Shown piece after piece: positions 1-9,600 of a stretch of 64,000 nucleotides of DNA. Position 1 is the first letter of the stretch. Every line of letters begins with the position of its first letter. Made by a program: the position numbers and the translations under genes. The stretch is from Chlorobiota bacterium (GTDB lineage Bacteria > Bacteroidota > Ignavibacteria > OLB7). Under the pieces are notes generated by a model, which searched no databases, was not told the origin of the DNA, and was given only the letters and a program-made list of their open reading frames with translations. The stretch lies in NCBI GenBank assembly GCA_016788565.1, contig JAEUSP010000050.1, positions 1-64,000 on the forward strand, written 5' to 3'.

Positions 1-1515
1 CCCCAATATGTTCGTCTGGCTGGCGGCGTTCGTGGCCGTCGCGCCGTCGGGGTCGTTGTAGCCGATGTTTGTGGTTGCCTCGCTGTTGTTCCCGCTGTTC
101 ACATCACCATTGTTGATGTTCGTCACCGCGCCGCCAGCCGCTGGTGCGGTAGAGGTGAGATTACTGGTGGTGCTCCAGACTGGAGTACCCGATGCGTTCT
201 GCGTCAGGACTGCACCAGGAACGTTGGTCGAAGCGTATGCCTGCTGTTGGTTGCTGGCGTTGCCAACCCAGATAGCGTTCTGGTTCAGCGGAATCGTTGG
301 CGCGTTTGCGAAGCTCACCGTCCCGTTCAACTGTGTTGTTGAAGTTGGGTTGCCAATCGTTGTTGTCCCGCCTGCGTTCGGCGCGGTGTTGATGTTCGTG
401 GTTGGGCCTTGGAGATTCGTTGTTCCCAACACCGTTGTTGTTGTTGGGCCACCGCCGCTTCCCGTGTTCGATCCCAGATTCGTGTTCCCCAAAATGTTCG
501 TCTGGCTGGCGGCGTTGGTGGCCGTCGCGCCGTCGGGGTCGTTGTAGCCGATGTTTGTGGTTGCCTCGCTGTTGTTCCCGCTGTTCACATCACCACTGTT
601 GATGTTCGTCACCGCGCCACCGCCAGCCGGGGCTGTTGTGCTGAAGTTGTTCGTTGTGCTCCACGTTGGGGTTGTTCCAACAATCTGAAGCACCGTGCCG
701 TTCGTGCCGGGGGCATAAGCCGTTTGCACACCGCCAACGCCACGCCAGATATTATCCGTTGCCAGCGGAATCGTTGGCGCGTTTGCGAAGTTCACTGCCC
801 CGTTCAACTGAGTAGTTGAAGTTGGATTTCCAATCGTCGTTGTCCCGCCTGCGTTCGGTGCGGTGTTGATGTTTGTGGTTGGACCTTGGAGGTTCGTTGT
901 CCCCAACACCGTTGTTGTTGTTGGGCCGCCACCACTTCCGGTGTTCGATCCAAGATTTGTGTTCCCCAAAATGTTCGTCTGGCTGGCGGCGTTCGTGGCC
1001 GTCGCGCCGTCGGGGTCGTTGTAGCCGATGTTCGTGGTTGCTTCGCTGTTGTTCCCGCTGTTCACATCACCATTGTTGATGTTCGTCACCGCGCCGCCAG
1101 CCGCTGGTGCGGTAGAGGTGAGGTTGCTGGTGGTGCTCCAGACCGGAGTACCCGAAGCGTTCTGCGTCAGGACTGCACCAGGAACGTTGGTCGAAGCGTA
1201 TGCCTGCTGTTGGTTGCTGGCGTTGCCAACCCAGATAGCATTCTGGTTCAGCGGAATCGTTGGCGCGTTGGCAAAGTTCACCGTCCCGTTCAACTGCGTT
1301 GTTGAAGTTGGGTTGCCAACCGTCGTTGTCCCACCTGCGTTCGGTGCGGTGTTGATGTTCGTGGTTGGACCTTGGAGGTTCGTTGTTCCCAACACCGTGG
1401 TTGTGGTTGGGCCACCGCCGCTTCCCGTGTTCGATCCCAGATTTGTGTTCCCGTTGATGTTGGTTGTGGAAGCAGCGTTTGCGCCAACACCACCATCAGG
1501 GTCATTGTAGCCAAT
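1..1515 (-). repeat. Long near-identical tandem coding repeats (~486/477 bp units)
   Basis: The same phase marker (the NIGYND codons) recurs at about 62, 548, 1025 and 1511, so unit lengths are 486, 477 and 486 bp. All are multiples of three and keep the frame. Units starting near 62 and 1025 are almost identical at the DNA level, while the unit between them differs in its central part. A more diverged related unit extends to about 2345. DNA-level near-identity implies recent duplication or gene conversion. Confidence 0.85.
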
Positions 1516-2922
1516 GTTCGTCACCGACTCAGTTCCCGATCCGTTGTTCACATCACCATTGTTGATGTTCGTCACCGGAGCAGATCCTGTTGTTGCTGTC
1601 AGTACTGTGGTTGTGGTCCACGTTGGTGTGCCGCTGGAATTTTGCGCCAGTACTGCGCCGTTCACATTGGTCGAGTTGTAGGCTTGCTGCACGTTGGAAG
1701 CATTCCCAACCCACACAGCATTTTGCGCCAGCGGTATCGAGGGCGGGTTGGTGAAGTTCACCGTCCCGTTCAACTGCGTTGTTGAAGTCGGATTTCCAAT
1801 CGTCGTTGTCCCACCTGCGTTCGGCGCGGTGTTGATGTTTGTTGTTGGGCTGCTGATGGTTGTTGTTGCTCCGCTTAACGTTGCCGGGCCAGTCAGGTTT
1901 GTTGTCCCTGCAACGTTCGTTGTCGAGGTCCCGTTCCCAATGTTTGTTGTCCCACCAGTTGCTGGCGACGCATTGATGTTCGTTGTGGATGGCGAACCAG
2001 CCGCCGTGCTGTTCAAATTCAACGGGCCACCAAGTACGTTTTCGGGAGCAGAGGAGCTACCGATGGTAGCGGACCATGTTGGGGTTGTTCCAACCACGGT
2101 CAGCACTGTTCCGGCCGATCCCGGGGCATACGCCGTTTGAACACCACCCACCCCACGCCAAATGTTATCCGTTGCTAACGGAATCGTTGGCGCAACTGCA
2201 AAGGTGGTTGTGCCAGTAAAATTGGCATTGCCGTTCACTGTGGTGGTGGTTGGCCCGCCGTTATCCCCCGTAGCGCTGCCGATATTGGTGTTGCCAGCAA
2301 TGTTGGTTGTGCTGGGGCCGTTGGCTCCGCCGGCATCGTTGTAGCCAATGTTGGTGACAGCTTCCGGCAGGCCAGCGGTGATGTCACCACTGTTGATTCC
2401 GGTGGTAGGGGTTGCCCCGCCAGTGGAGGAGAACACATTGCTGTTGGACCATTGCGGAAGCCCCCCCTGCACCACCATCACCTGCCCTTCGCTGCCGATT
2501 GCCCGCCGTGCCAGTGAGGTGGCGGTGTTGGCGTACAGGATATCCCCAATCGCGTAGGAACTGAAACCCGTCCCACCATAAATGGGGGAAAGCGGCGTGC
2601 TTAACGCCAAATCATCAACGGTTAGCCCGCCAGTAATTGATTGCCCGCCGGTTGAATTTCCACGGATCACTGGGCCGGTGGCATCGGCTGGGAAATCAAT
2701 GTAGATGTCGTTGGTCAGCGTCCCGGTCAGACGCAGGATGCCCCAGAAGCCGTTGTTGGTGCCATCATCAAGAACAAGGCGATGTGTGGCAAAATCACGT
2801 GGGTGGGGGTCATAGACTACCTGCCCTTGCGTGGCAGACGGGATCAGCATCAACACAGGGAAAGCAGCCAGTATGGCAATCCAGCGGTTGATCGGTTGGC
2901 AAAGTTGTCGCAAAGGAATCAT
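1..2922 (-). CDS. Secreted repeat protein, tail-fibre/adhesin-like (3' end beyond window)
   Basis: An uninterrupted minus-strand frame runs from an ATG at 2922 off the left edge, giving at least 974 residues with no stop. The start MIPLRQLCQPINRW is followed by a hydrophobic stretch and a signal-peptidase-like site near residue 33. CAGGA lies about 9 nt upstream as a ribosome site. Residues ~30-110 contain a LYGGTGF-like element (IYGGTGFSSYAIGDILYA) common in phage tail fibres and bacterial fibre proteins. The rest is Asn/Thr/Gly-rich with recurring VTNIN, NIGYND and GPTTTT motifs and near-identical ~160-residue repeats at its C-terminal side. The long plus-strand frames here are shadows of this repeat. 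Likely an exported fibrous surface or adhesin protein; the exact function and C-terminus cannot be seen. It is isolated, with no partner gene visible inside the window. Confidence 0.8.
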   Translation of the reverse strand, partial: MIPLRQLCQPINRWIAILAAFPVLMLIPSATQGQVVYDPHPRDFATHRLVLDDGTNNGFWGILRLTGTLTNDIYIDFPADATGPVIRGNSTGGQSITGGLTVDDLALSTPLSPIYGGTGFSSYAIGDILYANTATSLARRAIGSEGQVMVVQGGLPQWSNSNVFSSTGGATPTTGINSGDITAGLPEAVTNIGYNDAGGANGPSTTNIAGNTNIGSATGDNGGPTTTTVNGNANFTGTTTFAVAPTIPLATDNIWRGVGGVQTAYAPGSAGTVLTVVGTTPTWSATIGSSSAPENVLGGPLNLNSTAAGSPSTTNINASPATGGTTNIGNGTSTTNVAGTTNLTGPATLSGATTTISSPTTNINTAPNAGGTTTIGNPTSTTQLNGTVNFTNPPSIPLAQNAVWVGNASNVQQAYNSTNVNGAVLAQNSSGTPTWTTTTVLTATTGSAPVTNINNGDVNNGSGTESVTNIGYNDPDGGVGANAASTTNINGNTNLGSNTGSGGGPTTTTVLGTTNLQGPTTNINTAPNAGGTTTVGNPTSTTQLNGTVNFANAPTIPLNQNAIWVGNASNQQQAYASTNVPGAVLTQNASGTPVWSTTSNLTSTAPAAGGAVTNINNGDVNSGNNSEATTNIGYNDPDGATATNAASQTNILGNTNLGSNTGSGGGPTTTTVLGTTNLQGPTTNINTAPNAGGTTTIGNPTSTTQLNGAVNFANAPTIPLATDNIWRGVGGVQTAYAPGTNGTVLQIVGTTPTWSTTNNFSTTAPAGGGAVTNINSGDVNSGNNSEATTNIGYNDPDGATATNAASQTNILGNTNLGSNTGSGGGPTTTTVLGTTNLQGPTTNINTAPNAGGTTTIGNPTSTTQLNGTVSFANAPTIPLNQNAIWVGNASNQQQAYASTNVPGAVLTQNASGTPVWSTTSNLTSTAPAAGGAVTNINNGDVNSGNNSEATTNIGYNDPDGATATNAASQTNILG

Positions 2923-3593
2923 GAGATTGTTCCTGCTTCTGTATGGGACAGATGGAAGATGAGGCATGTTGGAAGGAACGCCTGATAAGGCTTTTGGAGG
3001 AAGAGAATGTGCTTTGGCAGCAAGCAATCACGGCGTGTAATCGGTCTGCAATGCTTTATTAAATGAAGAAAGCGTCCCCAGTTGGAACGCTTTACACATT
3101 GCTTACCATAAAGCCACGACTATTCTCTATCCGCTGTTTGATCCACTCCCAGCTGCTCTGTTCGCAAAGGAATGAATACCCAACTCAGGCAGCAGTAAAT
3201 GTACGGCAGCCCGATTGCGTTACCGGCCATTTAAGAATGAATCTTCCATCCGTTTTGATTCAAATTCCCTACGAAATTGATTCGGCATTTCCGAGATAAG
3301 GCTTTTGCCACCATATATTATTTTAGTTGCACACAAAATTCCATGTTCGTATTTCTCTATGTGGATAAATAGCACAATAATTACATAAGGCTATCGAATA
3401 TCTTGTTACCTCATCGCAACAATTAATGACCATATAACTAAAAAAGCACACAAAATTCCATGTTCACATTTTTCTACTTGAATAAATAGCGTAATAATTA
3501 CACAGAATTATCGAAGCCCTTATAAACATTGGCTTCGTGGCGCTCAGAGACGGATTTCTCAGCATTGGTATTTATCAAGCTGTTCAAAGAAAA
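2923..3593. other. Gene-free, AT-rich gap with a direct repeat
   Basis: No convincing gene. A 78-codon plus frame at 3063-3299 has no ribosome site, no recognisable motif and unusual composition, so I do not call it. The right half is markedly AT-richer than the surroundings and carries the pair of ~70-bp direct repeats listed separately. The left part should contain the promoter of the minus-strand repeat-protein gene. Confidence 0.6.
3329..3515. repeat. Pair of ~70-bp imperfect direct repeats
   Basis: Copies at 3329-3398 and 3446-3515 (period 117 bp) share an identical first 20 bases (GCACACAAAATTCCATGTTC). They also share AATAAATAG, AATAATTACA and a TATCGAA end, with roughly 80% identity by eye. 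Each copy is preceded by CCATATA. They sit just downstream of the orphan zinc-ribbon gene and could be remnants of a mobile element or binding sites; the role is unknown. Confidence 0.75.
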
Positions 3594-3631
3594 ACCACGT
3601 AGCAACAGAAAAAATTCCATTGCTACGTGGT
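3586..3631 (-). terminator. Rho-independent terminator of the zinc-ribbon gene
   Basis: A 12-bp perfect stem (ACCACGTAGCAA at 3594-3605 with its complement at 3620-3631) has a 14-nt loop. On the minus strand it is followed by TTTTCTTT. It lies 24 nt beyond the stop of the minus-strand gene ending at 3655. Confidence 0.8.
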
Positions 3632-3654
3632 TGTAAAAACAGCCCCAAAAGCGG

Positions 3655-4206
3655 CTATGCCGGCAACTGCTGGCTTTCTTTATTCAGCAGTTCAAGCTCG
3701 CTATTAAACTGAGTTAATTTCTCACGAATATTGTACACCTGCTTGCGTGACATCTCCATTTCCTGCGCCAAGTGCGTTAATGGTCGTCCCTGAAAAATTC
3801 CATGTAGAATCTGCAAAAGGCCATGCGCACTTTGCCGGGTTTTCTCAAAAATTGTACCGCTGATCATTGTGTAGTAGCGGTCGCAATCGGTGCAGCGCCA
3901 CGCGGGGATTTTGCCTTTGCGCCTTGCAACCCGGCGATACTTGCTTCCGCAACGTGGGCAACATAGCCCTTGCGGATGCAACGTCCCCTCGATCCACGCC
4001 AGTGCTGCATGTTCGTCGTGCAGCACTTGGCGGCTTACCGTCCCCTGCCGAACTGCTGTTAGTAGTGCCGCTGTTGTGCTTGTTATGCCGATAGCTGCTG
4101 CCGCTTGCGCAGCGGAACTAACTGATGGCATTTTAACTGCACCCCCAACTACTGCTTGGTACTCCTCTACAATGTACCCAAGCATCTGTTGATGTTCTTG
4201 CTCCAT
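3655..4206 (-). CDS. Orphan IS1595-type zinc-ribbon/HTH DNA-binding protein
   Basis: A 183-residue protein. Residues ~62-125 carry a four-Cys zinc ribbon (C83-P-R-C86 and C105-T-D-C108), followed by YYTMISGTIFEKT. This is the layout of the N-terminal zinc ribbon of IS1595/ISXO2-type transposases (C..C, C..C, then a TGTIF-like strand). Residues ~127-165 look like the helix-turn-helix that follows it (LAQEMEMSRKQVYNIREKL). The DDE/DDN catalytic domain expected next is absent, and the protein ends after a short helix. It has an added ~60-residue N-terminal region. It may be a domesticated transposase DNA-binding module acting as a regulator, or a decayed insertion sequence. The intact frame and its own terminator favour a functional protein. 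It stands alone. Confidence 0.7.
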   Translation of the reverse strand: MEQEHQQMLGYIVEEYQAVVGGAVKMPSVSSAAQAAAAIGITSTTAALLTAVRQGTVSRQVLHDEHAALAWIEGTLHPQGLCCPRCGSKYRRVARRKGKIPAWRCTDCDRYYTMISGTIFEKTRQSAHGLLQILHGIFQGRPLTHLAQEMEMSRKQVYNIREKLTQFNSELELLNKESQQLPA

Positions 4207-4615
4207 GAAGTTCCGATACCGAAAGGAGGGATGGATATTGTCTTGTTATGAAAATGGCAGCTCTTCAAAGTGGCAACTATTATGCCAACAAAAAATAGCT
4301 ACTCTATCCCTACACTAAAGATTACCCACGTGCAATCTGTGTGTAGGTATCTCTGTTATGCTCGATAATCGCACAATGCTCTGCCGACTAACTTCCTACT
4401 CATCCCTCCAGTTTCTCACTTCTCCAATCTTGCTTTGTTTTTCACACCGTAGGCGGATGGTGTTGGCTTTAAGAGTATTTTAGGCGCAGCGACGATCATG
4501 GGTAGTGAATCGGATACCGCACCAGTTGAGGGACAGCGCGGTGATCCACAGACACACACATTATTCACAACCGGCAGTCGCGCCCCGGGCGATTGCGGTG
4601 GGAGGGTTCGTAGGC
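4207..4615. other. Intergenic region, divergent promoters expected
   Basis: No gene supported. The gap separates the minus-strand zinc-ribbon gene from the plus-strand barrel gene. A frame upstream of 4616 continues to 4505, but its 37 extra residues are not signal-like and the good ribosome site lies before 4616. Confidence 0.5.
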
Positions 4616-6337
4616 ATGGCTTGTGGTTTCGGCGTTTGGAATCGTTGTGGCGCAGCAGTTCTGCTGATGCTCCTTTCTTCTATCTGCTCCTCATCCTTTG
4701 CACAGGAAGCTGATTCAGGCTCGCTTCGGTTAAGCGGCCAAGCCCAGCTTTCCGGGGATTTTTACGGTTCCTCCTCCTCACCAGCCGGTTTTGAACCCTC
4801 GGTTCGTCCCTCCTCCCTTCTGCGGTTTGTGCTGACCCCAACACTTACCTACGGAGAGTTCCAGCTCCCGATCACCATCGCCATTTCCTCCAAACAGACG
4901 AACGTCACCACCCCGTTTGCGCCAGAGCAGAGCTTTCAGCAGTTCCTGCAAAACCCGCTGAACACGGTTAGCCTATCTCCTAAATATGGCTGGGCGCAAC
5001 TTCATCTGGGGACGCAAACCCCTCGCTACTCTGAACTTTCCACCGGCGATTTGCCGGCGTTTGGCGTGGGTGCCGAACTTAGCCCCGGCCCTGTGCTGGT
5101 TGCTGGTTTCTACGGAACTACCCAACGTGCCATCCAGCCCGATTCCGCCTCCAACATTATTGGCGCGTACCAGCGCAACATGCTTGCCGCCAAAATTGGG
5201 CTTGGCGAGCGCGAGCTTCGCTATGTTGATTTCACAGTAGTCCACCTTGCCGACGACACCACCTCCATCGCTCGCTCACCGCTCGGATTTGTCCCTCCGC
5301 AGCAAGGCTCGCTGGCTTCGTTGGCCACGTTTTTTCGGCTGAGTAACCAGCTATCGCTGAAGGCCGAGGGCGCGGTTTCGCTCTTCACACGCGACCAGCG
5401 CGTGCCGGAATTCACCGGAAGCGATCTGGATTTCCTTGCCTCCCTCCAACCCATTCGCGAATCCACACGGCTGGACCTTGGGGCAACGGCAACCGTTGCG
5501 TTCAACGAAGATTTGTGGGGAGCCGAGGCCGAGCTTCGCTATTTGGGGGATGGGTTTGTTCCGTTGGGATACCCGTACCAACCAAGCGATCTGTTCCAGC
5601 TGCGCCTTTCGCCCCGCGTGCAACTGCTGGAAAACCGATTGCTGCTGAACGGCTCCATCGGCTACCGGATCAACAATCTTTCCGGCACAAACCTCCAAAC
5701 TGCCACGCAAATTTTGGCAATGGCGAACGTCGTTGCACAGATCACCGACGCGGTGATGATTGCGGCCAGCTACGCCAATTTTGGGCTGCGGAACAACGTG
5801 GAAAACGACACGCTGAAAATCCGCACCGTCAACCAATCGTTCACCGTTACCCCCACCTACACGTTGCGCAGCGAATCGCTGATCCACACCATCACGGCCA
5901 CCATTGCCCTGAACGATTACTCCGATGCCAACACCCTAACCGGCACGCTGAACAACTCCAACACCACCTCACTCTTCGGCACCTGGACGACCGCGTTCCA
6001 AGCCTTCCCCCTCACCCTTTCGGCAACGGTAAGCAGTGTGCAGAACACGTTTTCCGGGGCAGAGCTGAGCTTGATTTCGGTGGGGGTGGGGGGCGGATAC
6101 CGGCTGATGGAAGGGCGGCTGCGGCCCTCGCTGCGGCTGGGCTGGTCGCGGAATACGTTTGCTGGATTCACCCCCGACAACAGCATCACGCTGCAAGCCG
6201 ATGCGGCCTGGAGCATCACGGAAACAGTGACGTGGGACCTGAGCGGAACGGCCACACTCTACAGCTACGGAAGCTCGCGTGGGGGTGGCTCGGTCAGTGA
6301 GCAGCTCCTGCGAACCGGAATAACAACACGATTCTAA
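4616..6337 (+). CDS. Outer-membrane beta-barrel protein of the giant-protein locus
   Basis: 573 residues from the ATG at 4616, chosen because GGGAGG lies about 10 nt upstream and a clear signal peptide follows (hydrophobic AAVLLMLLSSICSSSFAQ with cleavage after ~30). The frame could open at 4505 but without signal features. The mature part is rich in alternating hydrophobic/polar strands (for example LFQLRLSPRVQLLENRLLL) and ends in TGITTRF, a terminal Phe as in outer-membrane barrels. No specific family recognised. It precedes, in the same direction, the 2666-residue secreted protein and the FN3 protein, so it could be their outer-membrane anchor or export channel; that is inference. A 280-bp gap with repeats separates it from the next gene, so co-transcription is not certain. 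Confidence 0.7.
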   Translation: MACGFGVWNRCGAAVLLMLLSSICSSSFAQEADSGSLRLSGQAQLSGDFYGSSSSPAGFEPSVRPSSLLRFVLTPTLTYGEFQLPITIAISSKQTNVTTPFAPEQSFQQFLQNPLNTVSLSPKYGWAQLHLGTQTPRYSELSTGDLPAFGVGAELSPGPVLVAGFYGTTQRAIQPDSASNIIGAYQRNMLAAKIGLGERELRYVDFTVVHLADDTTSIARSPLGFVPPQQGSLASLATFFRLSNQLSLKAEGAVSLFTRDQRVPEFTGSDLDFLASLQPIRESTRLDLGATATVAFNEDLWGAEAELRYLGDGFVPLGYPYQPSDLFQLRLSPRVQLLENRLLLNGSIGYRINNLSGTNLQTATQILAMANVVAQITDAVMIAASYANFGLRNNVENDTLKIRTVNQSFTVTPTYTLRSESLIHTITATIALNDYSDANTLTGTLNNSNTTSLFGTWTTAFQAFPLTLSATVSSVQNTFSGAELSLISVGVGGGYRLMEGRLRPSLRLGWSRNTFAGFTPDNSITLQADAAWSITETVTWDLSGTATLYSYGSSRGGGSVSEQLLRTGITTRF

Positions 6338-6617
6338 AACAACAGGGATCATCCAAGTTTAGTGTGCGAAAGAAAAAGCTCCATCCCCGTCTCTACCGCT
6401 TTCCCCCCAGAATTGGGGGGACGCGAAGCTCGCCAGAGCGAAGCAGGGGGGCAAGGATGCCAGGTCCGGTGGCCTCCGCTCATACTTCGACGGAGCTCAG
6501 CATGAGCGGGGACGCTATTCGGTGGCTTTTGCACACTAATCATAGATGAGTCAAAAAAACAGAACACACACGAACAACGACTACACCGGAACAACACACC
6601 GGAGGAGATGAAGAGGA
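6338..6617. repeat. Intergenic gap with two REP-like hairpins
   Basis: Around 6402-6442 lies an inverted repeat of CCCCCC/GGGGGG type followed by CGCGAAGCTCGCCAGAGCG. An inverted, related copy occurs near 17047-17095. At 6473-6510 lies one copy of the CTCATACTTCGACGGAGC-type palindrome found throughout the window. The 3' end holds the ribosome site (GGAGGAG at 6601-6607) of the giant gene. Confidence 0.7.
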
Positions 6618-9600
6618 ATGAAACGATGGATACATCCCCGAGCAATCGGGCTGTTGCTGACGAGGGTTGTGCTGATTGCACTGCCGCTACTGCTTGCCAA
6701 ACCGCTGAACGCCCAAACCACCGGCGTTCAGGTGAACCTTATCATGTCGCCAAACCCTTCCCCCTACCTGTCCGATTGGCAGCAGCGGCGGGAGACGGCG
6801 ACCTTCCAGGTGATAAACCAAACGCCAAATCGCCTGGCGTTCAAAATCAAAACGCAGATTTTTTTGAACGGAAATCTGAAGGCGGAAACCAAAACGCCGG
6901 AGATGCCGGTGCTGTCGGTAAACGGCCCGGGGACGTTTGTTTGCAACGCCGAAAACATCATCCCCGTGCGGGCAATCAAGGTGTATGGCGAAGGTGAGCA
7001 AGCGATTGTTCAATCGGGAAAAATCCCGGCCGGAAGCTACCGCATTTGCTCGCGGGTGATTGATGCCGAAACCGAGCAACCCCTTTCCCCCGATGCTTGC
7101 GGCAACTTCACCGTTACCAGCTACCAGCTGCCGCAGCTTCTGCTTCCGCCAAACAACAGCACGATCACCCCCGAGCAATCCAACCAAATCAATTTCACGT
7201 GGACTCCTGTTGTGCCGCAGCCTTCAACGCCGCCACGCTATGTGTTGCGGGTGTTCGAGGTGCTGCCCGGGCAGCAACCGATGTCCGCTTTTCTTGCCAA
7301 CCGCCCGGTGCTGGAAGCCGAAACGTTCGGCGTTCCGGCACTGCTGTGGCCGCCGGATGTGCTTGGCCCGCGCCCCGATCAAAACTACATCTGGAGCGTG
7401 CAGACGCTGGACGAAGCTGGCCGCACGCTGGCCGATCCCAACGGCTACGCCGCCCCTTTCACCTTCACCGTGAAAAACCCTGACCACACCACCGAGGCCA
7501 AATGCAACCCCGGCAGCTGCTTGGTGAAAGGGGTGACGGTCGAGCGGGTTGAGACCACACGCTCGGCTGGCGACGCGCCCGGCACCGCAATCGGCACCGG
7601 CCTGATGGTGAAGGCCGATGTGGCCGCCAACTGCCCCCCCGGCTGCCCACCAGTTGTTGAAGTGAAATGGGCCGTCACGGTCATCAACGGCGATGGGACC
7701 ACACAGACGCTCACCGCCAGCGGGCAATCCACAATTATCACCGTGCCGTTTGCGCTGGTTGCTCCGGCAAAAGCCATCGTTCAGGTGGAGGCATCGGTGC
7801 GCTGCGGAAACTCGGCAGTAAGCACCTGCACCGGAACGTTCGAGCGTGAGCTTGGCGGCAAAAAGGATGACAAGATCACCCGCCCGCCAACCATCTCCGA
7901 ACTGGACACGATTGAGTTCCCGCCGGAGATTCCAACCACCGACACGATCACTATTGATTCGATTCCAACGGTTGAGATGTGCAGCCCGCTGCCGCCAAAA
8001 TCCAACCCGGGTCCGGGAATCTCGCTGGGGGCAATGTTGGATCAGCCAAGCCTGTTCCCCTACCCTCGCGCCGTTCCGCTTCGCGCCGATGCGGTGGATA
8101 TGGATTACGCCATCTTCCGCTGCCTTGATTGCGAGGGCGCGGTCGCCTCCATCTGGAAACCGGTTCGCGACCGTGTGGAGAAATATGAGTGGAAGCTGGA
8201 AGGGAAAGGCTCGCTGAACATTCCGTTCGACTTGGAGGGGATGAAGAAAACCGACGACTCCATTGCCGCCGTTGCCAAACGATTGGCCGAGATTGCCGAC
8301 TCGCTGGATCAGCTAAAAGCCGATACCGCCGCGCTGCGCACACGGTTGGAGCAGCAGAAAAAAGATGCTGAACGACAGATTGAGCAGATCAAAATCCGGC
8401 TGGACTCCATCACCGCAGAAATGAAGCGCGCAACCGATAGCCTGACCACCACCAACGACTCGTTGGCAACGCTGAAAGGGCTGCGGGAAGCGAAGGTGAA
8501 GGCACGGAACGACTCCATCACCATTGCCACATCAGCCAAAAAAACGATTGACTCGCTGGATGCAATCCTTGCCGGAAAACCAACGGCCCAGGAGCGCGCA
8601 AAGCTGACGGAGGTCAACACCGCCCGCACCGCAGCTGCGACTGCCGACAGCGCGGTGGCACGGAAGACGCGGGATATCCAAACCGAATCGGCGCGTCTGA
8701 AAACTGCGATTGACAACGCCGCCGCCGGGCTTACGGCCGCCACCGCGGCCTACGAATCGCTGAAACGCGATGGCGAAGTTGAGACCAAAAAGGTTGCCGA
8801 CCTCAACAAAAAACTCTACGGCCCAGCGGTTGCCCGCGCCTACTTCAACGCGCAGCGGGCGTGGGACCTTGCGGCGATTACGTTTATCAGCCGCTACCTT
8901 CCCACATTGCAAACCACGCTGGGGGGCGATCTGAACAAACTCAACGACGCTGCCGAGCTTGGCCTGACATCATCCAGTGCCCCAGTCCGCACCGCCGCGC
9001 TTTCCACATTCCGCACACGGTTGGCCGCATTGAAAGCGGCACTGAAATGCAGCGGCATTGCCGACACCGCCGTGCGTTCCGCTTGCACCGGCGATCTTCC
9101 CGGGCTTCACGCCGCCGCCGCCGCCTACGACCGCGCCGTTGCGGACGCGCTGAAATCAGCCTACAAACTTAGCCCCGCACTCCTGGCCGATCTTTCGGCA
9201 GCGCGCACGCGGCTTACCGCAAAGGAAGGCGCAATTAAAAGGGCGGCAAGCAGCGTGGAGAAAAAAAGCGACGACTACGAGGTCGCGCTCCGCAGCTACA
9301 CCACCACCATCAAAGGCTTGGAAACCGACCGCTCGGCACTGCTGGCAACCGCCGCCACAAAGAACGAACGAGTGGCAACGCTGGAGGGTGAGTACCAAAC
9401 GTTGGTGAGGGCTCGCGAGACCGATCTTGAGCAGAACCGCGAGGCATATCTGGTGGAACGCCACGGCCACCAGTCGCGCCGTGATGCCATGCTTCGCGCC
9501 GCCCATGCCCTGCGCGACACCATCGCCCAGATTGACAACGACACCGCGCGGCTGAACCGACTGAAAGAACATCTGGAGCAAGTCAAGACTGAGTTGGAGA

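Noticed and set aside
65-2557. Long plus-strand frames (for example 65-547, 1028-1510, 1694-2140) in the left repeat region
   Set aside because: They are antisense shadows of the minus-strand repeat protein, whose frame is continuous from 2922 to the edge with signal peptide and ribosome site.
3063-3299. Possible 78-residue plus-strand gene
   Set aside because: No ribosome site, no motif, and no signal or membrane features.
3329-3515. CRISPR array
   Set aside because: Only two imperfect 70-bp repeats, no regular spacers and no cas genes.
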